This document shows, in pieces, positions 18,342 to 27,333 of a stretch of DNA of 64,000 nt. This DNA is from Sphingobacterium faecium (GTDB lineage: Bacteria > Bacteroidota > Bacteroidia > Sphingobacteriales > Sphingobacteriaceae). Where the stretch lies: positions 145,482 through 209,481 of the forward strand of contig NZ_QBKH01000007.1 of NCBI RefSeq assembly GCF_003054045.1, in the 5' to 3' direction. How positions within the stretch are numbered: the stretch's first letter is position 1; the number at the start of each line of letters is the position of its first letter. The notes under the pieces were generated by a model that was given only the letters and a program-made list of their open reading frames with translations, did no database searches and was not told the DNA's origin. A program made the position numbers and the translations under genes.

Positions 18342-18381
18342 AATAGGTTGCAGAAATAAATTTCTGCAACCTATTTTTTTT
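18342..18381 (+). terminator. Terminator after the C1 peptidase gene
   Basis: Perfect 15-base arms (18342-18356, 18361-18375) with a TAAA loop, followed by a T-run. Confidence 0.88.
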
Positions 18382-18446
18382 ACAATTTTATTACATAACT
18401 TTAGTATAATTACAAATTAATTAATAACACTATCTACTAATTGGTT

Positions 18447-19676
18447 ATGAAAAAGATATTATTGTTCCTCCTAATTTTACCTTTCATCGCGATAGGGCAA
18501 GAGAAAGGGATAACATTTGAGCAGGGGCTGAACTGGAACCAAATTAAAGAAAAGGCAAAGAAAGAAAATAAATATATTTTCGTTGATATATTTACAACTT
18601 GGTGTGGACCGTGCAAATACATGTCATCGACTGTATTCCCTCAAAAAAAAGTCGGCGATTTCTTCAATGCACAATTCGTAAGTACTAAAATCCAGATGGA
18701 TAAAACGGATAAAGATAACGAAGAAATCAAAAGTTGGTATGAAGAAGCAGAGCGCTTTGCTAAAGATTATAACATAGCAGCATATCCGACTTTCCTGATT
18801 TTCAACCCACAAGGAGAACTTGTCCACCGTATGGTTGGAGGTGGTGATGCCGATGAATTTATTGAACGTAGCAAAGACGCATTAAGACCCGAGACTCAGT
18901 ATTATTCGTTATTAAAAGCATTTCACGATAATCCAACAGATCTAGCACTAGCACATCGAATGGTTAGAGCAGCAAACACGGCTTACGACGAAGCCACTGT
19001 GACACAAGCGGAAGATATCATCATCTCCCATACCAAACCTGAAAATTTAACAAAAGAATGCGCAGCCTATCTGATTGCAAATACACGTACATCTAGGTCG
19101 AAAGCTTTTGAATTACTGCGTGACAATCCTGAAAAAATTGATGCCTTATTAGAGAAAAATGGCTCTGCAAATCGGGTACTTGCTACAGTAGCAATCAACG
19201 AAGTATTAGGAACAAAAATTGACTTTAATACAGAACCTAATTGGGAAGCTTTAAAAGCTGAAATATCCGGCAAATACAGCAACATCAATTTTGACCCTAT
19301 ATTCAAACTGATGAAAGCACAGTATTATGTGCAATCGCGTGATTGGTCATCCTTAACAGATATCGTGAACAGTTACTTAACATCAGAAGATCTCACATCA
19401 AATCAATTGAATAGCTTTGCATGGGAAATCTTTGAAAATAGTACCGATGCAGCATGCCTTGATGCAGCTTTAAAATGGAGTAAGAAAGCTGTTGAGCAAG
19501 ATGCTAGAAGTGCATATTTAGATACTTACGCCAACTTATTATATAAAAAGGGCGATAAAACAAATGCGATAAAGTGGCAAGAACAAGCATTGTCACTGGC
19601 GAATGATGACGAACAAGATAATTATTCTGATACACTATCGAAAATGAAAAGTGATCTTCCTACTTGGGAATTGTAA
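18447..19676 (+). CDS. Exported thioredoxin-family protein with helical repeat tail
   Basis: A 409-residue exported protein. A signal peptide (about residues 1-17, ending IAIGQ) is followed by a thioredoxin fold with the redox motif CGPC at 53-56 (TTWCGPCKYM) and the cis-Pro segment AAYPTFLIF. The C-terminal 250 residues are helical and look TPR-like near the end (AYLDTYANLLYKKGDKTNA). It probably reduces or isomerises disulfides in the periplasm; the partner is unknown. The ATG at 18447 is used instead of a TTG at 18441 because it gives a normal signal peptide. It converges with an alcohol dehydrogenase gene on a shared terminator. Confidence 0.88.
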   Translation: MKKILLFLLILPFIAIGQEKGITFEQGLNWNQIKEKAKKENKYIFVDIFTTWCGPCKYMSSTVFPQKKVGDFFNAQFVSTKIQMDKTDKDNEEIKSWYEEAERFAKDYNIAAYPTFLIFNPQGELVHRMVGGGDADEFIERSKDALRPETQYYSLLKAFHDNPTDLALAHRMVRAANTAYDEATVTQAEDIIISHTKPENLTKECAAYLIANTRTSRSKAFELLRDNPEKIDALLEKNGSANRVLATVAINEVLGTKIDFNTEPNWEALKAEISGKYSNINFDPIFKLMKAQYYVQSRDWSSLTDIVNSYLTSEDLTSNQLNSFAWEIFENSTDAACLDAALKWSKKAVEQDARSAYLDTYANLLYKKGDKTNAIKWQEQALSLANDDEQDNYSDTLSKMKSDLPTWEL

Positions 19677-19695
19677 TCATAGCGTTTGTATTAAG

Positions 19696-19740
19696 CATTA
19701 AAAAGGGTTGAAAATAAATAATTTTCAACCCTTTTTAATG
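19696..19740. terminator. Bidirectional terminator
   Basis: Perfect 20-base arms (19696-19715 and 19721-19740) between convergent genes. The arms carry an A-run and a T-run at their outer parts, so it can serve both strands. Confidence 0.88.
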
Positions 19741-19756
19741 ACAAGCTGATTCGTGA

Positions 19757-20806
19757 TTAACTATTTTTTAAAGATTTCATATCAATTACAAATCGATATT
19801 TCACATCAGACTTAATCATACGTTCATATGCTGTATTGATATCTTGAATATTAATCACTTCTACATCCGAAACGATTCCATGCTCACCACAGAAATCTAA
19901 CATTTCTTGTGTTTCTTGAATACCACCAATCAATGATCCCGCTAAGTTTCTACGCTTGCCGATCAATAAACCACCATGAACAGCAGGAAGAGGTTCAACT
20001 GCTCCCACAATACACATCGTTTTATCCAATTTCAACAAATTCAAATAAGGATTGACATCATGTCCGACAGGAATCGTATTTAATAAAAAATCAAAGCTAT
20101 TCGTATGAGCCTTTAACTGTTCCGCATCTTTTGATATCAACACCTCATCAGCACCTAATTTTTTTGCATCTTCTCCTTTTTCAGGTGATGTCGTGATCAT
20201 CACAACATGAGCTCCAATGGCTTTAGCAAATTTAACGCCCATGTGCCCCAATCCACCAAGACCAATAACCCCAACTTTATCCCCTTTTTTCACATTCCAA
20301 TGGCGTAAAGGTGACCATGTTGTAATACCCGCACATAATAATGGTGCAGCTGCTTTTACATCAATATTTGTCGGAATACTCAAGACGAAATCTTCTTCCA
20401 CCACAATGTTCTCCGAATATCCGCCATAAGTAATACCACCGTACTTCGATTTAGAGCTATTATAGGTGCCGATCATACCACTTTCACAGTATTGTTCCAA
20501 TCCTTCATCACATGGATGACAATGCTTACAAGACTCGACCATACAGCCAACACCAACAAGATCTCCGACCTTATACTTGGTTACCTTTGGACCAACCTCC
20601 AATACACGACCTATAATCTCATGTCCTGGAACCACAGGATAATGCGGTTGTCCCCATTCTGCTCTTGCTGTATGAATATCGCTATGGCAAACGCCACAAT
20701 ATTCAATATCAATAAAAACATCTTTATCCTGCAAATCGCGACGTTGGATTTGATGTGGTTTTAAATCTTCAGCCTCTGAAAAGGCTGCATATGCTTTTGT
20801 ACTCAT
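19757..20806 (-). CDS. Zinc-dependent NAD(P) alcohol dehydrogenase
   Basis: A 349-residue medium-chain dehydrogenase of the cinnamyl-alcohol/YahK-like group that reduces aldehydes or oxidises primary alcohols. Seen: the catalytic zinc site (Cys37 in CGVCHSD, then GHE near 62), the structural zinc cysteines in CKHCHPC followed by QYC, and the Rossmann motif GLGGLGHMG. Substrate is not readable; broad aldehyde reductases are common in this group. It is cytosolic, single-gene, and ends at the bidirectional terminator at 19696-19740. A terminator at 20842-20871 separates it from the upstream prolyl oligopeptidase gene. Confidence 0.93.
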   Translation of the reverse strand: MSTKAYAAFSEAEDLKPHQIQRRDLQDKDVFIDIEYCGVCHSDIHTARAEWGQPHYPVVPGHEIIGRVLEVGPKVTKYKVGDLVGVGCMVESCKHCHPCDEGLEQYCESGMIGTYNSSKSKYGGITYGGYSENIVVEEDFVLSIPTNIDVKAAAPLLCAGITTWSPLRHWNVKKGDKVGVIGLGGLGHMGVKFAKAIGAHVVMITTSPEKGEDAKKLGADEVLISKDAEQLKAHTNSFDFLLNTIPVGHDVNPYLNLLKLDKTMCIVGAVEPLPAVHGGLLIGKRRNLAGSLIGGIQETQEMLDFCGEHGIVSDVEVINIQDINTAYERMIKSDVKYRFVIDMKSLKNS

Positions 20807-20841
20807 GCTCTTCTATTTTAAGTAAAAATAAAGCTTTTCAT

Positions 20842-20871
20842 AAAAAATCCACTCCTGTTGAGAGTGGATTT
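20842..20871 (-). terminator. Terminator of the prolyl oligopeptidase gene
   Basis: Ten-base perfect arms (20845-20854, 20862-20871); read on the minus strand the stem is followed by a run of six T's. Confidence 0.82.
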
Positions 20872-20886
20872 ACTTTGATATGATAT

Positions 20887-23004
20887 TTATTTCAGTGTTT
20901 TGACACCCATATTCCACAAGGTAAATGCATATTTATCGGCAGTTTCGTTAATCACCACCTCTGTGGAGCGTCCTGCACCGTGTCCAGCCTTCGTTTCGAT
21001 CCGAATCAACACAGGACGGTCACATTTTTGTTTTGCCTGTAGTTCGGAGACAAATTTATAAGAATGGGCAGGGACTACGCGGTCATCGTGATCTCCAGTT
21101 GTAACCAATGTTGCGGGATAGCAAATGCCATCTTTTACATTGTGGACCGGCGAATAACCTTTTAAGTAATCAAACATCTCTTTACTATCCTGAGCAGTCC
21201 CGTAATCATAACCCCATCCTGCACCTGCAGTAAAAGTATGGTAACGAAGCATATCCAATACCCCTACTGCCGGTAACGCTACTTTTGCAATCGTAGGATT
21301 TAACGTTATCGTAGCACCGACAAGCAATCCGCCATTTGATCCGCCAGATAAAGCGGTATAATCTGGTGATGTATAACCATTACTTTGCAGATATTGAGCC
21401 GCAGCAATGAAATCATTAAATACATTTAACTTGTTGAACTGGCGACCACCATCATGCCATTTTTGCCCATATTCACCACCGCCACGTAAATTAGCAACAG
21501 CATAGACGCCCCCATTTTGAATCCAGTTGGCTGTTGATACACTAAACGCAGGAGTCAAACTGATATTAAACCCACCGTAACCATAGACAATAGTTGGATT
21601 TTTTCCATCAAGCTTTAAACCTTTTTTATAAGTGATGATCATCGGTATCTTAGTGCCATCTTTTGACGTATAGAACACCTGTTTAGACTCAAATTCATCC
21701 GAATTAAACTTTACTTTTGGCTTAATATAAACCTCAGATTGTCCATTGTCCACATTAAATTTAAAGCTTGTCGATGGGGTGATATAATTAGAGAAACCAT
21801 AATAAATCGTTTTCTCTTTTTTCTTACCAGAAAATCCACCAGCACTACCTACACCGGGTAATTGAATCTCACGGATCTTTTTACCTGTGTAATCGTATTG
21901 CTCAATAACTGAAATCGCATCTTTTAGATAATTCGCAAATAAATATCCACCTCCGGTAGATACATTTAATACATGCTCCGTCTCCGGAATCACATCAACC
22001 CAGTTTTTAGATTCCGGTTGACGAATATTCATTTTCACCAATTTATTGTTAGGTGCATTTAAATTCGTCTGTACATAAAAAGTCTCCCCATCATTATCGA
22101 TGATATTGGTACTACTCCCAAAACCACTTAAGATATTCACAATTTTACTGCCCGGCTTAGATAGATCCTGTACATACAGTTCGTTGCCCGTAGTTGTATT
22201 GGCAGCTGAAATAATTAAAAATTTCTCATCATCAGTCAGATATGCCCCTATATAACGACGGGGAACTTCTGTACCTCCGAAAATCATTTTATCCGTAGAC
22301 TGTGCAGTCCCCAATTGATGGAAGTATACCTTATGCTGATCTGTTTTTTCAGACAATTCCGAGCCTTTAGGCTTATCATAGCTAGAATAATAAAAACCGG
22401 TATTTCCTTTCCACGAGATACCTGAAAATTTAATATCGATCAAAGTCTCACCGATCTGTTTTTTGTCTGCGGTATTCAAGATGATGACTTTTCTCCAATC
22501 AGAACCACCTTCTGAAATCGAATAGGCCATCAAGCTCCCATCTTTTGAAAAACTCACATCCGATAACGATGTTGACCCATCTTTAGAAAATGTATTCGGG
22601 TTTAAGAAAATTTCTTCTTGACCACCTTTATTTGATTTCCTATATAAGACAGCATGTTGCTGTAAACCATCATTTTTATAGAAATAGGTATAAGCGCCCT
22701 CTACAAATGGTGTACCCACTTTTTCGTAATTCCAGATATCTGTCAATTGTTTTTTCAACTGATCACGATAAGGAATCTGAGCCAAATAATCGTAGGTCAA
22801 TTTATTCTGTGCAACAACCCAAGATTTGGTGTCACTAGCCAAATCATCTTCTAACCAACGGTAAGGATCAGGAACTGATTCTCCAAAATACTGATCGACT
22901 ACTTGACCTTTCTTTGTTTCGGGATATTTCAGTTCTTGGGCATTTCCTAGATGTGCGGACGACATAGCGATTACTGTTAAAATTAAACTCAGTTTTTTAT
23001 TCAT
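20887..23004 (-). CDS. Exported prolyl oligopeptidase (S9A)
   Basis: A 705-residue serine peptidase that cuts short peptides after proline. A signal peptide (about residues 1-22, ending GNAQ) sends it to the periplasm. The seven-bladed propeller region occupies roughly 80-420 and the alpha/beta hydrolase domain the rest. The catalytic Ser is 556 in GGSNGG, with the Asp in GDHDDRV and the His in KAGHGAGR near the C-terminus. The N-terminal DPYRWLED motif is typical of the family. A TAAATTTG box on the minus strand at 23035-23028 lies just upstream. It is divergent from the M1 aminopeptidase gene, and the two exported peptidases may act together on peptides. Confidence 0.95.
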   Translation of the reverse strand: MNKKLSLILTVIAMSSAHLGNAQELKYPETKKGQVVDQYFGESVPDPYRWLEDDLASDTKSWVVAQNKLTYDYLAQIPYRDQLKKQLTDIWNYEKVGTPFVEGAYTYFYKNDGLQQHAVLYRKSNKGGQEEIFLNPNTFSKDGSTSLSDVSFSKDGSLMAYSISEGGSDWRKVIILNTADKKQIGETLIDIKFSGISWKGNTGFYYSSYDKPKGSELSEKTDQHKVYFHQLGTAQSTDKMIFGGTEVPRRYIGAYLTDDEKFLIISAANTTTGNELYVQDLSKPGSKIVNILSGFGSSTNIIDNDGETFYVQTNLNAPNNKLVKMNIRQPESKNWVDVIPETEHVLNVSTGGGYLFANYLKDAISVIEQYDYTGKKIREIQLPGVGSAGGFSGKKKEKTIYYGFSNYITPSTSFKFNVDNGQSEVYIKPKVKFNSDEFESKQVFYTSKDGTKIPMIITYKKGLKLDGKNPTIVYGYGGFNISLTPAFSVSTANWIQNGGVYAVANLRGGGEYGQKWHDGGRQFNKLNVFNDFIAAAQYLQSNGYTSPDYTALSGGSNGGLLVGATITLNPTIAKVALPAVGVLDMLRYHTFTAGAGWGYDYGTAQDSKEMFDYLKGYSPVHNVKDGICYPATLVTTGDHDDRVVPAHSYKFVSELQAKQKCDRPVLIRIETKAGHGAGRSTEVVINETADKYAFTLWNMGVKTLK

Positions 23005-23155
23005 ATTTTTTGAAATGAGGTTATAAACAAATTTAATAAATTTATCACATGTTTAGCCTGATTAAAAAAGAATTAGATTCTTCAAACTTTTTACAATCTA
23101 AATTCGTTTATTGCAAAAAATACCCGATTTTACGGAAGCAAAAACGAAATACCGA

Positions 23156-25330
23156 ATGATACATAAATTATTTTTTACGCTAAGCTTATGGGCTAGTATC
23201 CAAGTCACGACAACATATGCACAAAGTCATACAGCGTTACCCATCCATCAATACCGAGTTACAGAAACAAAAATCAATGATTTGATTCACACCAAACTGG
23301 ATGTTAAGTTTGACTATGCCAAACGTTACCTGTATGGACAAGAATGGGTAACACTAAAACCGCACTTTTATCCAACAGATTCTCTCCGCTTGGATGCAAA
23401 AGGAATGGATATTAAAGAAGTTTCTTTACTGCATGATCAGCAAAAAACAGCCTTAAAATATGCCTATGATGGTGAGTCGATACTGATCAATCTAGGAAAA
23501 ACATTTCAATCCACAGATCAATACACGATCTACATATCATATGTAGCTAAACCGGATGAACTAAAAGCAAAAGGAAGTGCTGCCATTAGTGATGCCAAAG
23601 GTCTTTACTTTATTAATCCAGATGGAAAAGATCCCAATAAACCGATCCAGATATGGACACAAGGAGAAACAGAAGCTTCATCCGCATGGTTTCCTACAAT
23701 AGATAAGCCGGCTCAAAAAACGACATCGGATATTTCGATTACTGTCCAAGATCAATATACCACATTATCCAATGGTGCATTAACAAACCAGCAAAAGCAT
23801 GCGGATGGAACGCGAACAGATACGTGGATAATGACACAAGCTCATGCTCCATACTTATTTATGATGGCTGTTGGTGATTTCAAAATCACAAATGACCATT
23901 ACAAATCGATTCCTGTAGACTATTATTTGGAACCAAAGTATGCCCCATATGCTAAAGAAATATTTGGAAAAACACCAGCCATGATGGCTTACTACAGCCA
24001 AGTTTTAGGCGTAGAATACCCCTGGAATAAATATGCACAAGTAGTCGCTCGGGATTATGTTTCTGGAGCAATGGAAAATACAACCGCCACATTACATGGT
24101 GAACCTGTTCAAAAGACAACCCGAGAATTATTAGATGATAATGAAGAAGGAACCATTGCACATGAACTCTTTCATCAATGGTTTGGTGATCTTGTGACAG
24201 CTGAGTCATGGTCAAATCTCACGATGAATGAATCTTTTGCAACCTTTGGTGAGGTCATCTGGCATGGTCATGATGGAGGTCAGGACAAAGAAGATAAATC
24301 ACGTTTTGAAAAACTGCAAAGCTATTTAAGATCTTCTAAAAATGGTAAAAGTCAAACACTGGCACGTTTTTATTATCATGATAAAGAGGATATGTTTGAT
24401 AATGTTTCTTATTCTAAAGGTTCTGTAATTTTATATGCATTAAAAAATCAGATGGGTGATGCCGCTTTTTATCAATCGCTACAAAAATATTTGACAGACA
24501 ATGCGCATAAAACAGGAGAAACACATCAGCTAAGACTCGCCATGGAAGAAATCACAGGAAAAGATTGGAGTCCCTATTTTAATCAATGGTATTATCAAGG
24601 TGGCCACCCCATCCTTGACATTCAATACACCTATGAACATGGCATGCAAAAAATAGCAATAAAACAGGTGCAAGATAGTACAGTACAAACGTTCACTTTA
24701 CCTTTACATATTGATTTTTATACTGCAAATGGCAAAGAGACTAAGGCTATTGTGATGAATCAACGTGCTCAGGAATTTAGCTTCCCTTTTGCTCAAAAAC
24801 CAGATTTTATAGATTTTGACCCCGCAAAGATATTAGTAGGCGAAGTTCAGGACAATAAAACACAAGCTGATTATTGCTATCAATATAAAAATGCACCGAC
24901 CTATTACAACCGAAGCAAAGCAATCGATTATGCCTTATACCATAAAAATCCGGAGACAACACAACTATTGGTATCAGCATTAAATGATCAAGAGGAAGAT
25001 ATTCGAGCAGTTGCTATTCAGGGCTTGGATTTATCTGATCCTATCATCAAGAAAATGGTGGAAACAAAGATTATAGCCATGGCGCAGCAGGATAGTAAAA
25101 CAAAAGTTCGTGCATCTGCCATATTTGCTTTGGGGAACAGTGGAAATCAAAAAAATTTAGCCGTAATTGAGAAGGGATTGAAAGAACAATCATATGCTGT
25201 CATAAGTGCTTCCTTATATGCGATTAAAAAATTAGCGCCATCAAAATTAGACCGCTCCATTGCTGCTCTCGATTCAGAGGCAAAAATATATTTAGCCACG
25301 TTGATCAAAAAACTTAAAAACAATTCGTAA
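23156..25330 (+). CDS. Exported M1-family zinc aminopeptidase with HEAT-like tail
   Basis: A 724-residue metallo-aminopeptidase. Counting from the ATG at 23156, which begins a normal signal peptide (ending TTYAQS), the zinc site is His336, Glu337 and His340 in HELFHQW with the third ligand Glu359 in NESFA, exactly the HExxH-x18-E spacing of the family. The substrate-binding GAMEN motif sits just before. After residue about 580 the sequence turns into repeated helical units (EEDIRAVAIQGL, KTKVRASAIFALGNSG, QSYAVISASLYAI) that look like HEAT repeats. An earlier TTG at 23111 is in frame but would spoil the signal peptide. Confidence 0.93.
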   Translation: MIHKLFFTLSLWASIQVTTTYAQSHTALPIHQYRVTETKINDLIHTKLDVKFDYAKRYLYGQEWVTLKPHFYPTDSLRLDAKGMDIKEVSLLHDQQKTALKYAYDGESILINLGKTFQSTDQYTIYISYVAKPDELKAKGSAAISDAKGLYFINPDGKDPNKPIQIWTQGETEASSAWFPTIDKPAQKTTSDISITVQDQYTTLSNGALTNQQKHADGTRTDTWIMTQAHAPYLFMMAVGDFKITNDHYKSIPVDYYLEPKYAPYAKEIFGKTPAMMAYYSQVLGVEYPWNKYAQVVARDYVSGAMENTTATLHGEPVQKTTRELLDDNEEGTIAHELFHQWFGDLVTAESWSNLTMNESFATFGEVIWHGHDGGQDKEDKSRFEKLQSYLRSSKNGKSQTLARFYYHDKEDMFDNVSYSKGSVILYALKNQMGDAAFYQSLQKYLTDNAHKTGETHQLRLAMEEITGKDWSPYFNQWYYQGGHPILDIQYTYEHGMQKIAIKQVQDSTVQTFTLPLHIDFYTANGKETKAIVMNQRAQEFSFPFAQKPDFIDFDPAKILVGEVQDNKTQADYCYQYKNAPTYYNRSKAIDYALYHKNPETTQLLVSALNDQEEDIRAVAIQGLDLSDPIIKKMVETKIIAMAQQDSKTKVRASAIFALGNSGNQKNLAVIEKGLKEQSYAVISASLYAIKKLAPSKLDRSIAALDSEAKIYLATLIKKLKNNS

Positions 25331-25496
25331 AAAGAAGATTTACATTTCGGTACTTCCACTGCAAACGACGTCTGCATAGTCAGGATACATGGATCGCACC
25401 TATAGCCTTGTGAAGTATCGAGTAAAAAACTAAAACGAATGCACGTGTTTTCACAGACCCTGTCACGTCAATTGTAAATAAACAGACAGATCTCAG
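25331..25496. other. Intergenic stretch with no recognised feature
   Basis: Between the M1 aminopeptidase gene and the lpxH promoter I see no open frame of substance, no RNA gene and no clear terminator hairpin. Confidence 0.5.
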
Positions 25497-25527
25497 TTTG
25501 AAATCCGAAGTGATTTAGGTAGTTTTG
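25497..25527 (+). promoter_or_regulatory. Bacteroidota-type promoter of lpxH
   Basis: TTTG at 25497-25500, 19 bases, then TAGTTTTG at 25520-25527, a full match to the primary sigma consensus. The ATG lies only 5 bases after the -7 box, so the mRNA would be leaderless or nearly so. Confidence 0.6.
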
Positions 25528-25532
25528 ACCAC

Positions 25533-26282
25533 ATGTCAACAGCAAAAAATATCTATTTCGCTTCGGATTTTCATTTGGGTTCTTATCCCCAAAGTAAATC
25601 TAAAGAAAGAGAGCGTCTGATCATATCATGGCTCGACCATATTAAAGCAGATGCATCAGAACTTTATTTGGTGGGCGATATTTTTGACTTTTGGTTTGAA
25701 TACAGAACCGTCGTTCCAAAAGGGTATATACGTTTTCTTGGAAAACTGGCAGAGTTAGTTGATTTAGGAATCAAATTAACCATTTTTAAAGGTAATCATG
25801 ATATGTGGATGTTCGATTACTTTAAAGAAGAACTACAAGCTACTATCATTGATGATGAACTCCTGATAACACGAGATAACAAATCATTCTACATTCATCA
25901 CGGCGATGGTTTAGGAGCAGGCGACTATAAGTATAAAATCTTAAAAAGATTTTTCCGAAGTACCATCTGTCAATGGCTTTTTGCTCGTCTACACCCCAAT
26001 TTAGGTATTGGTATCGCCTCCCGTTGGTCAAAGCACAGCCGACTTGCTAATCACGAAGATGAACAATTTTTAGGCGAAGATAAAGAATGGTTAATTGGTT
26101 ATGCTCAGGAGATAGAAGCCAAACAGCACCATGATTTTTATATATTCGGTCACCGTCATTTACCCTATGACAGGAAACTTTCCGAAGAAAGCCGTGTTTT
26201 AAATTTGGGCGAATGGATGAATGAGCATACGTATGCCGTTTGGAATGGTCACGAACTCCTACTTGAAAAATGGACGGATTAA
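25533..26282 (+). CDS. lpxH: UDP-2,3-diacylglucosamine diphosphatase, LpxH-like
   Basis: This 249-residue calcineurin-like phosphoesterase removes UMP from UDP-2,3-diacylglucosamine to give lipid X in lipid A synthesis. The metal-binding residues are in place: Asp12 and His14 in SDFHLG, Asp49 in VGDIFDFWFEYR, Asn88-His89-Asp90 in GNHD, then HHGDG and GHRH toward the end. The DFWFEY segment is typical of LpxH. It acts at the cytoplasmic face of the inner membrane. The stop codon overlaps the start of the following Crp-family regulator by 13 bases, so the two are translationally linked. Confidence 0.9.
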   Translation: MSTAKNIYFASDFHLGSYPQSKSKERERLIISWLDHIKADASELYLVGDIFDFWFEYRTVVPKGYIRFLGKLAELVDLGIKLTIFKGNHDMWMFDYFKEELQATIIDDELLITRDNKSFYIHHGDGLGAGDYKYKILKRFFRSTICQWLFARLHPNLGIGIASRWSKHSRLANHEDEQFLGEDKEWLIGYAQEIEAKQHHDFYIFGHRHLPYDRKLSEESRVLNLGEWMNEHTYAVWNGHELLLEKWTD

Positions 26283-26848
26283 AAAAAAGTTTACGCGATT
26301 GTTTGTTGAGTTACTATCCGCTTGAGGAAGAGGATATCGATGCTATCGAAGCAATCACTACTGAAGTGAATATCCCTCGCAATACGATCATCATCCAACA
26401 AGACAAGCTACAACATGATATCTACCTCCTATCTTCTGGATTAGCTCGTGTTTACTATGAAGTACCTAATCGCGAAATAACATTAGATTTTAATGATGCC
26501 GGATGCATGCTCATGTCCATCAATACGTATGCACGTAATGAACCTGGCTATGAGAATATCGCTATAGTGGAAGATGCTATTTTATTCAAAATAAATTCTA
26601 CAGCACTATTTAAGCTATATGAAGAAAATATCCGAATTGCTAATCTGGGAAGAAAAATCGCGGAATATGAATTCATCAAAATCGAACAAAGAGCAATGTC
26701 CAAACTTTTTAATACTGCTCAAAGTAGATATATGGATCTCCTATCCAAATACCCGACTTATATCAACCGCATCAAATTGGGTTATATCGCATCCTATTTA
26801 GGCATTTCTCAAGTAACCCTAAGTCGTATTCGAGCTTCCATTCGTTAA
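26270..26848 (+). CDS. Crp/Fnr-family transcription regulator
   Basis: A 192-residue regulator: an N-terminal cyclic-nucleotide-binding-type beta roll (about residues 25-120, with NTIIIQQDKLQHDIYLLSSG split across it) and a C-terminal helix-turn-helix (about 165-192, YIASYLGISQVTLSRIR). The residues for cAMP binding in E. coli Crp are not obvious, so the ligand is unknown. Its start lies inside the end of lpxH (13-base overlap). The long dimer helix and HTH are those of the short Bacteroidota Crp group, which often regulate small efflux or detoxification genes; an SMR exporter gene follows 63 bases later. Confidence 0.87.
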   Translation: MDGLKKSLRDCLLSYYPLEEEDIDAIEAITTEVNIPRNTIIIQQDKLQHDIYLLSSGLARVYYEVPNREITLDFNDAGCMLMSINTYARNEPGYENIAIVEDAILFKINSTALFKLYEENIRIANLGRKIAEYEFIKIEQRAMSKLFNTAQSRYMDLLSKYPTYINRIKLGYIASYLGISQVTLSRIRASIR

Positions 26849-26911
26849 TTTTTTAACATTGGTAAAAAATAATTTCATCAATTGTAGCCATCTTTGTAAA
26901 AAAATAAGGTT

Positions 26912-27241
26912 ATGAACTGGATATTATTAATATTAGGCGGACTATTCGAAATTGGATTTACGACTTGCTTAGGAAAAGCGAAACAGAGTGAAGGCTCTGC
27001 CATGTACCTTTGGTACTTTGGATTTGTACTTTCTTTATTTTTAAGCATGGGATTATTAATCAAAGCAACGCAAACCTTACCACTAGGTACAGCTTATGCC
27101 GTGTGGACAGGAATCGGTGCCGTAGGAACCGTATTAATTGGTATATTTTTCTTTAAAGAACCAGCAGATTTCTGGCGCATATTCTTCATTTTCACTCTTA
27201 TCGCATCTATTGTAGGCTTGAAGGCAGTTTCTTCACATTAA
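26912..27241 (+). CDS. SMR-family exporter, Gdx/SugE-like
   Basis: A 109-residue four-helix small multidrug resistance protein. The essential membrane Glu is Glu13 in a GGLFE context, and the third helix carries GTAYAVWTGIGAVG. The GLFE form and the overall resemblance to SugE point to the Gdx branch, which exports guanidinium in exchange for protons, rather than the EmrE drug branch; SMR proteins of this type act as antiparallel dimers. No guanidine riboswitch motif is evident in the 60 bases before it. A CATCTTTG near-match to the -7 box lies shortly upstream. Confidence 0.9.
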   Translation: MNWILLILGGLFEIGFTTCLGKAKQSEGSAMYLWYFGFVLSLFLSMGLLIKATQTLPLGTAYAVWTGIGAVGTVLIGIFFFKEPADFWRIFFIFTLIASIVGLKAVSSH

Positions 27242-27276
27242 GCGATAGAACTATTATAAAAACGACAAAATTTCTT

Positions 27277-27284
27277 TACTTTTG
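27277..27284 (+). promoter_or_regulatory. Possible -7 box for prfA
   Basis: TACTTTTG fits TAnnTTTG and lies 50 bases before the prfA ATG; no convincing -33 TTG is seen, so the call is moderate. A small AGCT/AGCT hairpin follows directly. Confidence 0.4.
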
Positions 27285-27333
27285 TAAGCTTAAAAGCTCA
27301 TGCGCATGACGCTGGGTTTGAATAATGTGAATT

